Shown: positions 25,868-34,727 of the stretch, piece after piece
Layout of the letters: every line of letters starts with the position of its first letter
Numbering within the stretch: the first letter of the stretch is position 1
Assembly (NCBI RefSeq): GCF_000407445.1
Contig: NZ_ASWB01000002.1
Span: 682,001 to 746,000 of the forward strand
DNA length: 64,000 nucleotides
Source of the DNA: Enterococcus moraviensis ATCC BAA-383
GTDB lineage: Bacteria > Bacillota > Bacilli > Lactobacillales > Enterococcaceae
Direction of reading: 5' to 3'
Notes under the pieces: model-generated
Seen by the model: the letters and a program-made list of their open reading frames with translations, nothing else
Databases searched by the model: none
What the model was told of the DNA's origin: nothing
Made by a program: the position numbers and the translations under genes

Positions 25868-28408
25868 ATGGACATTAAAGAATTTTCGGCAAAATTAGCT
25901 GAAGCGACAAAAGAGTTAAGTTCAGAAGAACGCACAGCCTTGATGAAGATGTTTGCAACCGTTGCAGAGGATACAACAAGTACTAACTCAACGAGTGGCG
26001 GGTTTGCAGCAGACAATGATTCTACCATTCCAAATGGGATCACCACTCGTTTAGATGCGTTAAAGAAAAATTACCTAACGCAAAAACCTACGATCACAAC
26101 ACATCGTGCGAGAGTGATCACTGAATTTGCAAAAGAAAATCCAGGAATGCCTAAAAATGTTTTACGTGCAAAATCATTTAAACGATGTTGCGAAACAGCA
26201 CCACTAGTTATTCAAGAGAATGAATTGATCGTAGGAGCACCGAACGGAGCGCCACGTGCGGGTGCATTCTCCCCTGATATCGCTTGGCGCTGGATGGAAG
26301 AGGAAATCGAAACCATTTCAAGTCGTCCCCAAGATCCATTCTATATTTCAGATGAAGATAAAAAAATCATGCGTGAAGAACTGTTTCCGTTTTGGAAAGG
26401 GAGATCGATCGATGAATATTGTGAAGATCAATTCCGTGAAGCAGGTGTTTGGGAATTATCAGGAGAGTCTTTTGTTTCAGACTGTTCGTATCATCAGCTA
26501 AATGGTGGTGGCGACTCCAATCCAGGGTACGATGTCATTTTGATGAAAAAAGGGATGCTGGATATTCAAAAAGAAGCCAAAGAACATTTAGAAAAACTGA
26601 ACTATGAAAATCCTGATGATATTCAAAAAATCTACTTTTATAAATCATTAATCGATACTACTGAGGGTGTGATGATTTACGCACGTCGGATGTCTGAATA
26701 TGCTGCTCAATTAGCCCAAAAAGAAACAAATCCAAAACGAAAAGCAGAATTACAAAAAATCTCTGAAATAAATGCAAAAGTACCAGCAAATAAACCAGAA
26801 ACATTCTGGGAAGCAATCCAAGCAGTATGGACGATTGAGTCATTGCTTGTGGTGGAAGAAAACCAAACAGGCATGTCAATTGGACGGGTGGATCAATACA
26901 TGTATCCATTTTTCAAAAATGATTTAGAAAAAGGGAAAATGAATGAATTTGAAGCCTTTGAATTAGCAGGTTGTATGCTGATCAAAATGTCTGAAATGAT
27001 GTGGATCACAAGTGAAGGTGGTTCTAAATTCTTTGCTGGTTACCAACCATTCGTAAATATGTGTGTGGGTGGTGTGACTCGTGAAGGGCATGATGCTACT
27101 AACGAATTAACGTATCTATTGATGGATGCAGTTCGACATGTAAAAGTTTATCAACCATCATTAGCTTGTCGTATCCATAATCGCTCACCACGTGAATACT
27201 TGAAAAAAATAGTAGACGTTGTACGGGCGGGAATTGGTTTCCCTGCTTGTCACTTTGATGATACGCATATCAAAATGATGTTGGCAAAAGGCGTATCGAT
27301 CGAGGATGCTCGTGATTATTGTTTAATGGGGTGTGTTGAGCCGCAAAAATCAGGTCGTTTATATCAATGGACGTCAACTGCCTATACACAATGGCCAATC
27401 TGTATTGAACTAGCTTTAAATCGTGGTGTTCCTTTATGGTATGGCAAAGAAGTTTGTCCAGATTTAGGTGATATTTCTCAATATCAGACCTATGAACAAT
27501 TTGAAGAAGCCGTTAAAGAGCAGATCAAATATGTTACGAAATGGTCATCGGTTGCAACAGTCATTACACAAAGAGTGCATCGTGACTTAGCACCGAAACC
27601 ATTAATGTCCTTGATGTATGAAGGCTGTATGGAAAGTGGTAAAGATGTTGCAGAAGGCGGGGCGATGTATAATTTTGGACCAGGAGTTGTTTGGTCTGGT
27701 TTAGCTACGTATGCAGACTCAATGGCAGCAATCAAAAAACTCGTTTTCGATGAAAAAAAATACACATTAGAAGAATTAAATCGTGCGTTAAAAGCTGATT
27801 TTGTTGGCTATGACCAAATTCGTACAGATTGCCTGAACGCACCAAAATACGGTAATGACGATGACTACGCTGATTTAATTGCAGCAGAGTTGATCCACTT
27901 TACAGAAGCAGAACACCGTCAATACAAAACATTATATTCAGAACTATGTCATGGAACATTATCGATTTCAAATAATACACCACTTGGTCAAATGACAGGT
28001 GCTTCGGCAAATGGACGAAAAGCGTGGATTCCATTATCGGATGGTATTAGCCCGTCACAAGGTGCTGACTTTAAAGGCCCAACTGCTATTGTGAAATCTA
28101 TTTCCAAAATGGCAAATGATACGATGAATATGGGAATGGTGCATAACTTTAAGATCATGTCAGGCTTATTGGATACACCTGAAGGCGAAGAAAGTTTGAT
28201 TACGCTATTAAAAACAGCAAGTATTTTGGGAAATGGCGAAATGCAATTTAACTATTTAGATAATGAAACATTGTTAGAAGCGCAAAGACACCCTGAGCAG
28301 TACCGTGATTTAATCGTTAGAGTAGCAGGCTATAGTGCCTTTTTCGTTGAATTATGTCAGGATGTTCAAGATGAAATCATCAGCCGAACAATGTTAACGA
28401 AGTTTTAA
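25868..28408 (+). CDS. cutC: Choline trimethylamine-lyase, glycyl radical enzyme
   Basis: 846 aa, the length of the Desulfovibrio CutC and without the long N-terminal extension of the Klebsiella form. Choline-binding D216, thiyl-radical C489 and base E491 (in GCVEPQKSG) and radical G821 (in RVAGYSAF) all occur at the same numbers as in the characterised enzyme. It splits choline into trimethylamine and acetaldehyde without oxygen. Residues 1-50 are helical plus a Ser/Thr-rich linker, probably for packing into the shell. Activated by CutD, encoded next. Confidence 0.96.
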   Translation: MDIKEFSAKLAEATKELSSEERTALMKMFATVAEDTTSTNSTSGGFAADNDSTIPNGITTRLDALKKNYLTQKPTITTHRARVITEFAKENPGMPKNVLRAKSFKRCCETAPLVIQENELIVGAPNGAPRAGAFSPDIAWRWMEEEIETISSRPQDPFYISDEDKKIMREELFPFWKGRSIDEYCEDQFREAGVWELSGESFVSDCSYHQLNGGGDSNPGYDVILMKKGMLDIQKEAKEHLEKLNYENPDDIQKIYFYKSLIDTTEGVMIYARRMSEYAAQLAQKETNPKRKAELQKISEINAKVPANKPETFWEAIQAVWTIESLLVVEENQTGMSIGRVDQYMYPFFKNDLEKGKMNEFEAFELAGCMLIKMSEMMWITSEGGSKFFAGYQPFVNMCVGGVTREGHDATNELTYLLMDAVRHVKVYQPSLACRIHNRSPREYLKKIVDVVRAGIGFPACHFDDTHIKMMLAKGVSIEDARDYCLMGCVEPQKSGRLYQWTSTAYTQWPICIELALNRGVPLWYGKEVCPDLGDISQYQTYEQFEEAVKEQIKYVTKWSSVATVITQRVHRDLAPKPLMSLMYEGCMESGKDVAEGGAMYNFGPGVVWSGLATYADSMAAIKKLVFDEKKYTLEELNRALKADFVGYDQIRTDCLNAPKYGNDDDYADLIAAELIHFTEAEHRQYKTLYSELCHGTLSISNNTPLGQMTGASANGRKAWIPLSDGISPSQGADFKGPTAIVKSISKMANDTMNMGMVHNFKIMSGLLDTPEGEESLITLLKTASILGNGEMQFNYLDNETLLEAQRHPEQYRDLIVRVAGYSAFFVELCQDVQDEIISRTMLTKF

Positions 28409-28425
28409 GAGCAGGAGATGGAAAA

Positions 28426-29376
28426 ATGACGACTCAAAACACAACGACAATCGAACGGCAAGCGATGATCTTTAATGTACAAAAATATAGTCTATACGAT
28501 GGTCCAGGTATTCGTACAATCGTATTTTTCAAGGGCTGTCCACTGCGTTGTCAATGGTGTGCAAATCCAGAAGGGCTTGAGCGCAAATTTGAAGTAATGT
28601 ATAAAGAGAGCGTCTGTAGTGATTGTCGTGCGTGTGTGGAAGTCTGTCCGATGGGAATTCATTATATGGACGAGAATGATCAGCATCAAGTACGCCGCGA
28701 CATTGCCTGTAATGGCTGTCGCGCGTGCGTGGACGTTTGCCCAATGGCCGCTCTAAATATTACGGGTGAGATCAAGACGATTTCTGAATTGATGGAAGTG
28801 ATTCATGAAGATGATGCGTTTTATGAACAGTCTGGTGGCGGCGTTACGCTTAGTGGTGGTGAATGTACAGCGCAACCAGAAGCAGCCTTAGCTTTATTAC
28901 AGGCTTGTCGGGCGGATGGGATCAATACCGCGATTGAAACCTGTGGTCATTCCAGAATGGATCGATTAATGAAAATAGCCGAATATGTCAACTTGTTTTT
29001 GTTTGATTTAAAACATATGAATTCTGTTCGCCATAATGAATTAACAGGTATTAGTAACGAAAAAATTCTAAAAAACCTAAAAGAGGTTTTAGAAACCGGA
29101 CATCAAGTTCAAATCCGGATGCCAATGTTGAAAATGATTAATGATAGCCGTGAAGAGATTCAACAGATTATTGATTTTTTACTTCCATATAAAGACTATC
29201 CAAACTTTTTAGGAATTGATTTACTTCCTTATCATAAACTAGGGGTGAATAAATACGGGCAGTTAGGCATGGAATATCCAGTAGCTGGTGATCCTTCATT
29301 ATCTGAGGAAGAGTTAGATCGGATTGAAGGTTGGATCAAAGAATATGCGTTCCCTGTTCGAGTTGTTCGTCATTAG
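28426..29376 (+). CDS. cutD: CutC-activating radical SAM enzyme
   Basis: 316 aa. Radical-SAM cluster motif CxxxCxxC in KGCPLRCQWCANPEG, then two ferredoxin-like clusters (CSDCRACVEVCP and CNGCRACVDVCP), followed by the SGGECTAQPE SAM-binding segment of glycyl radical enzyme activases. It puts the radical on G821 of CutC. The gene lies 17 bases after cutC. Confidence 0.95.
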   Translation: MTTQNTTTIERQAMIFNVQKYSLYDGPGIRTIVFFKGCPLRCQWCANPEGLERKFEVMYKESVCSDCRACVEVCPMGIHYMDENDQHQVRRDIACNGCRACVDVCPMAALNITGEIKTISELMEVIHEDDAFYEQSGGGVTLSGGECTAQPEAALALLQACRADGINTAIETCGHSRMDRLMKIAEYVNLFLFDLKHMNSVRHNELTGISNEKILKNLKEVLETGHQVQIRMPMLKMINDSREEIQQIIDFLLPYKDYPNFLGIDLLPYHKLGVNKYGQLGMEYPVAGDPSLSEEELDRIEGWIKEYAFPVRVVRH

Positions 29377-29388
29377 AAAGGATGTGTC

Positions 29389-29739
29389 ATGAAAATGGAA
29401 GAAGACGCTCCAAGACGAGTTATTGAAGAATCTGTTCCCGGCAAACAAGTGACACTAGCACATGTTATTGCATCACCAATTCCAGAGGTTTATGAATCAT
29501 TAGGGATCGAAGCGCAAGGAGCAATCGGGATTTTAACGATTTCGCCTGTGGAAGCAGCAATTATTGCCGCTGATGTTGCTGGGAAAAGTGCTGGTGTTGA
29601 CGTTGGATTTTTAGATCGATTTACGGGATCTGTTTTGCTTAGTGGAGATGTTCAAAGTGTGGAAGTCGCATTAAAAGCCGTTGTCACAATTTTAAAAGAA
29701 AAGTTGAATTATGACATTGTTCCAGTGAGTAAAACATGA
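29389..29739 (+). CDS. EutS/PduU-type permuted BMC shell protein
   Basis: 116 aa. Starts with the RVIEES-PGKQVTLAHVIASP segment found in EutS/PduU, whose BMC domain is circularly permuted and whose N terminus forms a beta-barrel cap over the pore; the rest (GAIGILTISPVEAAIIAADVAGK … SGDVQSVEVAL) is a BMC domain. Its last bases overlap the next start (ATGA). Confidence 0.9.
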   Translation: MKMEEDAPRRVIEESVPGKQVTLAHVIASPIPEVYESLGIEAQGAIGILTISPVEAAIIAADVAGKSAGVDVGFLDRFTGSVLLSGDVQSVEVALKAVVTILKEKLNYDIVPVSKT

Positions 29740-30167
29740 AAAAACGGATTCTAATTGTTGGGCCTAATCAAAAACACAATATTCTGATTGCTGAAGCAAT
29801 TGAACATACCAATCGACCGATTCGAAAAGTCGCGAATATCTCTTATACGGATGAAACAATTATTGTTCCAAGTGCGTATCTTGAAAGTCCATGGATGCAC
29901 AAACACATTATTTCATTACAACAAAACGCAAGCAAAGTGCTCTTTTTAGTACCAATTCCAAGTAGCAAAAAGACATATCCTCCGAACTTTGCACATGTGC
30001 TTCGAGTTCCTGTGATAGGTGTAGCAATTTATGAAACAAAAGAAAACAGAATAGCGCAACAACAAATGGCAAAAAAGATACTAGAAGAAATTGGCTGTAC
30101 AACACAGCAGGTTTTTCTCGATTTAGATAATGAAGAAATAAGGGTGTTTGCTGAAAAAATTAGGTGA
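29736..30167 (+). CDS. EutP/PduV-like protein with lost P-loop
   Basis: 143 aa. It follows EutP/PduV through the middle and end (PSAYLESPWMHKHIISLQ, FAHVLRVPVIGVAIYET), but where those small GTPases have GxxxxGKT the sequence is GPNQKHNI, with no lysine or Ser/Thr for phosphate. The guanine-specificity NKxD is also absent. It is thus unlikely to bind GTP and may act only as a structural or trafficking factor. Confidence 0.7.
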   Translation: MKKRILIVGPNQKHNILIAEAIEHTNRPIRKVANISYTDETIIVPSAYLESPWMHKHIISLQQNASKVLFLVPIPSSKKTYPPNFAHVLRVPVIGVAIYETKENRIAQQQMAKKILEEIGCTTQQVFLDLDNEEIRVFAEKIR

Positions 30168-30181
30168 AAGGAGGAATTTAA

Positions 30182-31324
30182 ATGTTGAAACAGTTTAAAA
30201 TGGGAACAAAAATTATTACAGGAGCAAACGCATTGTCGACTATCCAGTCTCTCTCTCTTAAAAGAGTTTTGATCATCTGTGATCCATTTATGGTCAAAAA
30301 TGGAACTGCTAGACAAGTCGAACAGTTAGTCCATGATAGCGACAGTTGCTGTAGTATTTTTTCAGAGATTATCCCTGATCCAACAATTGATGTTGTGACA
30401 AATGGACTGCTAGCAGCCATTGATTTTACTCCTGACGGAATCATTGCGTTAGGTGGCGGTTCTGCAATGGATGCGGCTAAAGTCATTCGTCATATGTATA
30501 CGACAGCTGAAAAAAATAGATCGATTCAACTTATCTGTATCCCAACAACAAGTGGTACAGGCAGTGAAGTAACGTCGTTTGCCGTAATTTCTGACCCGAA
30601 AAACGAAAGTAAATATGCTTTAGTGGATGAGCAGATGGTTCCAGATTTAGCCATTTTGGATCCTGTATTAACGGTTAGTGTACCTAAAAATGTGACAGCC
30701 GATACTGGTTTTGATGTATTTACTCACTGTATGGAAGCTTTGGCGTCAACAAATGCAACTGATTTTACAGATGCACTTAGTGAAAAAGCCATGAAGATTA
30801 TTTGGAAAGACTTAGTTTCAGTCGTTCATGATGGCGAAAATATAACACTTCGAGAAGAAGTCCACAATGCTTCTTGTTTGGCTGGTATGGCTTTTAGTGA
30901 AGCTTCACTAGGAATTTGTCATAGTTTAGCACATGCGTTAGGTGGGAAATTTCATATACCGCATGGTAGAGCCAATGCACTGCTGTTACCGCATGTTATT
31001 CGCTATAACGCTGGTTTGGAACTAGAAAAGGAAATTCCAAGTTTAGCCACATATCAAAGCATTGCTACTAGTTTAGGATTTCAATCAGGAACGCCAAAAG
31101 CAACGGTTCATGCGATGATCAACGGAGTGAATCGTCAATTGAAACAATTAGAAATCTCGCCATTGATCACAGATCATGGAATAAAAGAAGAAGCATTTTT
31201 AGTAGCAATCCCAGAAATGGCAGCAAAAGCAATGGAAGATAAATGTACGGTCACAAATCCTAGAAAACCAAGTTTGGAAGAGTTAGAACAACTATATAAG
31301 AGGTTGTTAAGAGGTGGTTTTTAA
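30182..31324 (+). CDS. Iron-containing alcohol dehydrogenase (CutO/EutG-like)
   Basis: 380 aa after AAAGGAGG. NAD-binding GGGSAMDAAKVI, TTSGTGSE, and metal-binding region SLAHALGGKFHIPHGRANALLLPH of group III Fe-alcohol dehydrogenases. Reduces acetaldehyde to ethanol inside the compartment, regenerating NAD+ for the acylating aldehyde dehydrogenase. Confidence 0.92.
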   Translation: MLKQFKMGTKIITGANALSTIQSLSLKRVLIICDPFMVKNGTARQVEQLVHDSDSCCSIFSEIIPDPTIDVVTNGLLAAIDFTPDGIIALGGGSAMDAAKVIRHMYTTAEKNRSIQLICIPTTSGTGSEVTSFAVISDPKNESKYALVDEQMVPDLAILDPVLTVSVPKNVTADTGFDVFTHCMEALASTNATDFTDALSEKAMKIIWKDLVSVVHDGENITLREEVHNASCLAGMAFSEASLGICHSLAHALGGKFHIPHGRANALLLPHVIRYNAGLELEKEIPSLATYQSIATSLGFQSGTPKATVHAMINGVNRQLKQLEISPLITDHGIKEEAFLVAIPEMAAKAMEDKCTVTNPRKPSLEELEQLYKRLLRGGF

Positions 31325-31887
31325 TGCATTTTGTGACGGAAAACGAACTCAGAATGAATTTTCAAAAAAAAGCATTTAAGGAATTTTGTTTAAAAGATCA
31401 TGTACGGCTCACACCTGGAGCAAAGCAATTTCTTTTAGATAAAAAAATTCAAATACTGTCAGAAACAGAGTTGCAGGAGAAAACGAACGCAACGAAACAG
31501 GCACTTACTTCATTAGATGGTTACAAAGAAGTGTTATCAGCAGAACTGCTAGAAGCAGCGCTATTCGCTATGAAGCAGCAACTGAGCATCAGTCAAAAAA
31601 TCATCGATTTAGAAAAAATGCTGATGCACTCTTTAGGGAATGAACCAATGGATAATGAGACTCCTTTAAATGAAGTAGAAGAATTTCGATTAGAAACGGT
31701 CCATATTTTTAGTGAGCAAGGGGTATTGCTAATCAAGTTAAAGAAAATCTATGGCATCATACGTTTAATTCAAAGCGAGTATCCTCAGTATGGTCCCCTA
31801 CTAGTAAAGGCCAGTCGATCGATTCTTGAACTAAAGAAACAATTACTAGGAGAAACAGATGAAAAGACAATCAATGAAAGACTGTAA
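31324..31887 (+). CDS. EutT/EutQ N-terminus-like accessory protein
   Basis: 187 aa; its ATG overlaps the previous stop by one base. Residues 1-45 (FVTENELRMNF … RLTPGAKQFLLDKKI) resemble the N-terminal segment shared by EutT and EutQ. The helical remainder lacks the HCxxCC metal motif of EutT adenosyltransferases. Since CutC needs no B12, an inactive or repurposed EutT relative is plausible. Assignment tentative. It overlaps the next gene by 29 bases. Confidence 0.55.
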   Translation: MHFVTENELRMNFQKKAFKEFCLKDHVRLTPGAKQFLLDKKIQILSETELQEKTNATKQALTSLDGYKEVLSAELLEAALFAMKQQLSISQKIIDLEKMLMHSLGNEPMDNETPLNEVEEFRLETVHIFSEQGVLLIKLKKIYGIIRLIQSEYPQYGPLLVKASRSILELKKQLLGETDEKTINERL

Positions 31888-32698
31888 TGAATTTGTTGCA
31901 GCGTTCGAAAAAGTCATAAAAAAACCAAAAAGACAAGAGTCAAAAATCTACTATACGGGTATTGATTTAGGAACGGCTTGTGTTGTTTTAGCGGTGTTAG
32001 ATGAAAATCGTAAACCTGTAGCAGGTGCCTACCGATATGCAGATGTTGTTCGTGACGGTATGGTTGTTGATTATATTGGGGCAGTTGAACTGGTTCGAGA
32101 GCTAAAAGAAGAATTAGAACAAACATTAAAGACAGAGTTAGTTTATGCTGCGGCTTCTTTACCGCCTGGGACAGATGAATTAGATGGTGGCGCAATTAAA
32201 AATGTGGTACAAAGCGCAGGGTTTGAATTGACCAATCTACTGGATGAACCAACTGCTGCGAATCAATTATTGAATATAACAGATGGCGCAGTTGTCGATA
32301 TTGGCGGTGGAACGACTGGAATTTCTATTGTGGAAAATGGACATGTAGTCAAAGTTGCAGATGAAGCGACAGGCGGTACACATTTATCTTTAGTGATTGC
32401 CGGGGCGTATAAATTCCCATTTGAAGCAGCTGAAACCTATAAACGAAATGGAAAGAATCATGAGGAGCTTTTGCCTACTTTAAAACCAGTCATCGAGAAA
32501 ATTTCTTCGATCATCATTCAACAAACACAAGGATATAATGTTGAAGGGATTTATTTAGTAGGTGGCACCGCTTGTCTCAAAAATATTGAAACAATTATTG
32601 AAAAAGCGACAGGAATTCCAACGTACAAACCAACGAATCCAATGTTTGTGACGCCTTTAGGAATTGCCATAAGCTGTACCGATAAAGTCTTAACATAG
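31859..32698 (+). CDS. EutJ-like actin-fold (Hsp70-type) chaperone
   Basis: 279 aa starting within the previous gene behind AGGAG. Phosphate loops YTGIDLGTACVVLAVLDE and GAVVDIGGGTTGISIV, and adenosine motif GIYLVGGTACLKNIE, define the actin/Hsp70 ATPase fold of EutJ. It is believed to assist assembly or enzyme maturation in microcompartments. Confidence 0.9.
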   Translation: MKRQSMKDCNEFVAAFEKVIKKPKRQESKIYYTGIDLGTACVVLAVLDENRKPVAGAYRYADVVRDGMVVDYIGAVELVRELKEELEQTLKTELVYAAASLPPGTDELDGGAIKNVVQSAGFELTNLLDEPTAANQLLNITDGAVVDIGGGTTGISIVENGHVVKVADEATGGTHLSLVIAGAYKFPFEAAETYKRNGKNHEELLPTLKPVIEKISSIIIQQTQGYNVEGIYLVGGTACLKNIETIIEKATGIPTYKPTNPMFVTPLGIAISCTDKVLT

Positions 32699-33014
32699 CG
32701 AACTACACAAATTAATCCTTATGAAAATAGACAAATCGTCAGTGAAACAAAAAACGTTTCAATGCTAATTTCCTAATTTTTTACAGGATTAAGCGATTTG
32801 TTTTGCTTTGAAACACAGTGAACGAAAAGAACTGATGTTGAAAAGTACAAGGTGAAGCGAAGCGGAACGTTGTTACCATATCTAGCTACGCAGGCTAGCT
32901 TCTCGGAAAAAAGATAAAAACTAAATGAGGTAAAAAGCACCTCAGTTAGTTTTTCCTATTTTTCAGTCGAAGCTAAACGAGCCTGCTACGCTTTTATATT
33001 AAGGAGGAATCAAA
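32699..33014 (+). promoter_or_regulatory. Structured intra-operon gap with stem-loops and possible pseudoknot
   Basis: This is by far the longest gap in an otherwise tightly packed operon. TTAATCCT (near 32713) can pair with AGGATTAA (near 32787), while CAAATCG and CGATTTG, lying between and after them, can also pair, an interleaved pseudoknot-like order. A GAAAC/GTTTC hairpin lies between. A strong stem-loop at 32916-32954 follows. No open reading frame of note. It may be an attenuator, a processing site or a riboswitch. Confidence 0.45.
32916..32954 (+). terminator. Terminator-like stem-loop within the cut operon
   Basis: AAAAACTAAATGAGGT (32916-32931) pairs with ACCTCAGTTAGTTTTT (32939-32954) with one mismatch; the right arm supplies the T run. 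It would split the operon into enzyme-rich and shell-rich halves unless read through. Confidence 0.65.
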
Positions 33015-33308
33015 ATGGATTGTCGTATTATCAAGACGCCTGGCGAAGGAACATTGGCTATTTTAAACCGTCGAAGAGGATCTAAAGATAATCTAGGAAT
33101 TCCTGACGCCGTAGGATTAGTTCAAGGAAAATTAATCGAAATGGTTTGTGCAGCAGATATTGCTGAAAAGGCCGTTGGAGTCACTGTGGAAGATATACGA
33201 GGTAGTTGCCCACAAAATATGATTTTGTTAGCTATCTTTGGGGATACCGCTTCAGTTATTGCTGCAATGGAAGAGATTAAAAAAAAGGAAAATGATCGCT
33301 TATGGTAA
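33015..33308 (+). CDS. BMC shell protein with N-terminal extension (GrpU-like)
   Basis: 97 aa. A 27-residue extension (CRIIKTPGEGTLAIL…) precedes a BMC domain (DAVGLVQGKLIEMVCAADIAEK … FGDTASVIAAMEEI). The pore-loop position reads RGSCPQN. GrpU shell proteins of glycyl-radical compartments bind an iron-sulfur cluster through pore cysteines, so this cysteine could do the same (inference). Overlaps the next start by 7 bases. Confidence 0.75.
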   Translation: MDCRIIKTPGEGTLAILNRRRGSKDNLGIPDAVGLVQGKLIEMVCAADIAEKAVGVTVEDIRGSCPQNMILLAIFGDTASVIAAMEEIKKKENDRLW

Positions 33309-33565
33309 CCGCAAAATTGATGGATACAATCTGGGCGACACGAAAATCAGAAAGGTTAAATGGACTCAAATTAATGCTTGCAGAGATTTCTGGAGGGTCT
33401 AGAGATGGCGAACGAATGATTGTCTGTGATGTGATCGGTGCAGGCATAGGAGATCGAGTGATCATTACCACAGGATCAGCAGCCAGACGTATGTTAGAAG
33501 ATGATGCTATTCCTGTAGACGCTGCAGTAATCGGGATCATTGATGAAAGTTGTGAATCTGTCTAA
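33302..33565 (+). CDS. EutN/CcmL-type pentameric vertex protein
   Basis: 87 aa. MVTAKLMDTIWATRKSERLNG, SGGSRDGERMIVCDVIGAGIGDRVIITTGSAAR and DAAVIGIID are the EutN/CcmL beta-barrel signature. Pentamers close the twelve corners of the shell. It is the only such protein in the operon. Confidence 0.93.
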   Translation: MVTAKLMDTIWATRKSERLNGLKLMLAEISGGSRDGERMIVCDVIGAGIGDRVIITTGSAARRMLEDDAIPVDAAVIGIIDESCESV

Positions 33566-33580
33566 AGAAAGTGTGACAAA

Positions 33581-34189
33581 ATGAAAAAACTGATTTGTGC
33601 AAAAGATATTGAAATACTTCATAACAAAGGAAACCAAATGATTTTGATCGATAACCAAACGATCATCACACCTTCTGCCAAAGATTTAGCAGAAGACTAT
33701 CACATGACCTTTCAAGAAAAACTGTCCAAACGGCAAGATACTTTGTCTGATACACAGAAAATCACAAAAGAACAATTAGTGTCTTTGTTAAAAAATCTGT
33801 TGAGTGAAGCTGGGATGAGCGAGTTCGACGATTGTCCATTTGACTATCAAGAACATTCAAGTGGGGTAAAAATAATCCGGGGCTCTACGATAAAACTTTC
33901 ACCTGTCAATAATACAGATGATGGCGTTCATTATCAGGAAATTTTAACGTCAGAAGGAGGACATTTTAATCTTGGAATCTTAGAAATAGAAGCGAGTCAG
34001 CTCTATGAAAAAGAGACGGTTGAGACAATCAATTATGTGATAGAAGGTGATCTTCAGGTGACAATTGATGATACGATTTTTGATGTCAATAAAGGAGATA
34101 TCGTTTATGTCCCACAATATTCTGCTGTTAAATGGTCTACTTCAAACAAAGTAACGATTTTATCTGGAAAATTAAAAAGTGGGGTGTAG
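33581..34189 (+). CDS. EutQ-like cupin protein
   Basis: 202 aa. N-terminal segment LICAKDIEILHNKGNQ…TPSAKDLA shared with EutQ, then a C-terminal cupin barrel (about 100-200; FNLGILEIEAS, VEGDLQVTIDD, KGDIVYVPQYSAVKW). EutQ has been reported to have acetate kinase activity in Salmonella; whether this one does is unknown, but with PduL it could make ATP from acetyl phosphate. Confidence 0.85.
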   Translation: MKKLICAKDIEILHNKGNQMILIDNQTIITPSAKDLAEDYHMTFQEKLSKRQDTLSDTQKITKEQLVSLLKNLLSEAGMSEFDDCPFDYQEHSSGVKIIRGSTIKLSPVNNTDDGVHYQEILTSEGGHFNLGILEIEASQLYEKETVETINYVIEGDLQVTIDDTIFDVNKGDIVYVPQYSAVKWSTSNKVTILSGKLKSGV

Positions 34190-34192
34190 AAA

Positions 34193-34717
34193 ATGAATCA
34201 AGCAATCGGCATGATTGAAACGAAAGGATTATTGGCGTTGATCGAAGCCACAGATGCTATGTTGAAGTCTTCCGAAGTTCATTGTTTAGGTAAAAAGCAA
34301 GTTGGTGGTGGTCTAAATACGGTGCTGATCACAGGTGATGTCGCAGCAGTCGAAACAGCTATACAAGCTGCAATCGCTAGCGTTCAGCATTTAGGGGAAG
34401 GACTTTTAGCTGGTTCTCATGTCATTGCGCGTCCAGACGTTGATGCACGTTCTTTCGTGGAAGAAGTCACTAAAATAGAAGAGAGAAAAGCACCTGAATC
34501 GAAAGAAGAGCACATAGAAATAATAGAAGTAACAGAAATGATTGAACAAGAGCCTAAAGAGAAATTACTGGATGAATTGCAGCAAATGAAAGTAACTGAA
34601 CTTAGAAAATTAGCAAAAGAGCAGCCAACTTTTAGCATCCCACAAAAAAATATCCATCGTGCAAACAAAGAAAAATTGATCAAAGCGCTAATGGATAGTT
34701 TAATAATTAACGAATAG
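34193..34717 (+). CDS. BMC-H shell protein with SAP/Rho-N-like C-terminal domain
   Basis: 174 aa. Residues 1-90 are a BMC domain (AIGMIETKGLLALIEATDAM). After an acidic linker (95-125), residues 126-172 read LLDELQQMKVTELRKLAKEQ…NKEKLIKALM, the LxxLKVxELRxLAK pattern of SAP/Rho-N helix-extended-helix domains, which bind nucleic acid or partner proteins. EutK also joins a BMC domain to a nucleic-acid-binding-type tail, but with a different fold. The tail would face the lumen or the cell. Confidence 0.85.
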   Translation: MNQAIGMIETKGLLALIEATDAMLKSSEVHCLGKKQVGGGLNTVLITGDVAAVETAIQAAIASVQHLGEGLLAGSHVIARPDVDARSFVEEVTKIEERKAPESKEEHIEIIEVTEMIEQEPKEKLLDELQQMKVTELRKLAKEQPTFSIPQKNIHRANKEKLIKALMDSLIINE

Positions 34718-34727
34718 AGGAATACAA

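Noticed and set aside
25868-28408. Pyruvate formate-lyase or diol dehydratase as identity of the glycyl radical enzyme
   Set aside because: The D216, C489-V-E491 and G821 set and 846-aa length match choline trimethylamine-lyase, and the downstream enzymes handle acetaldehyde.
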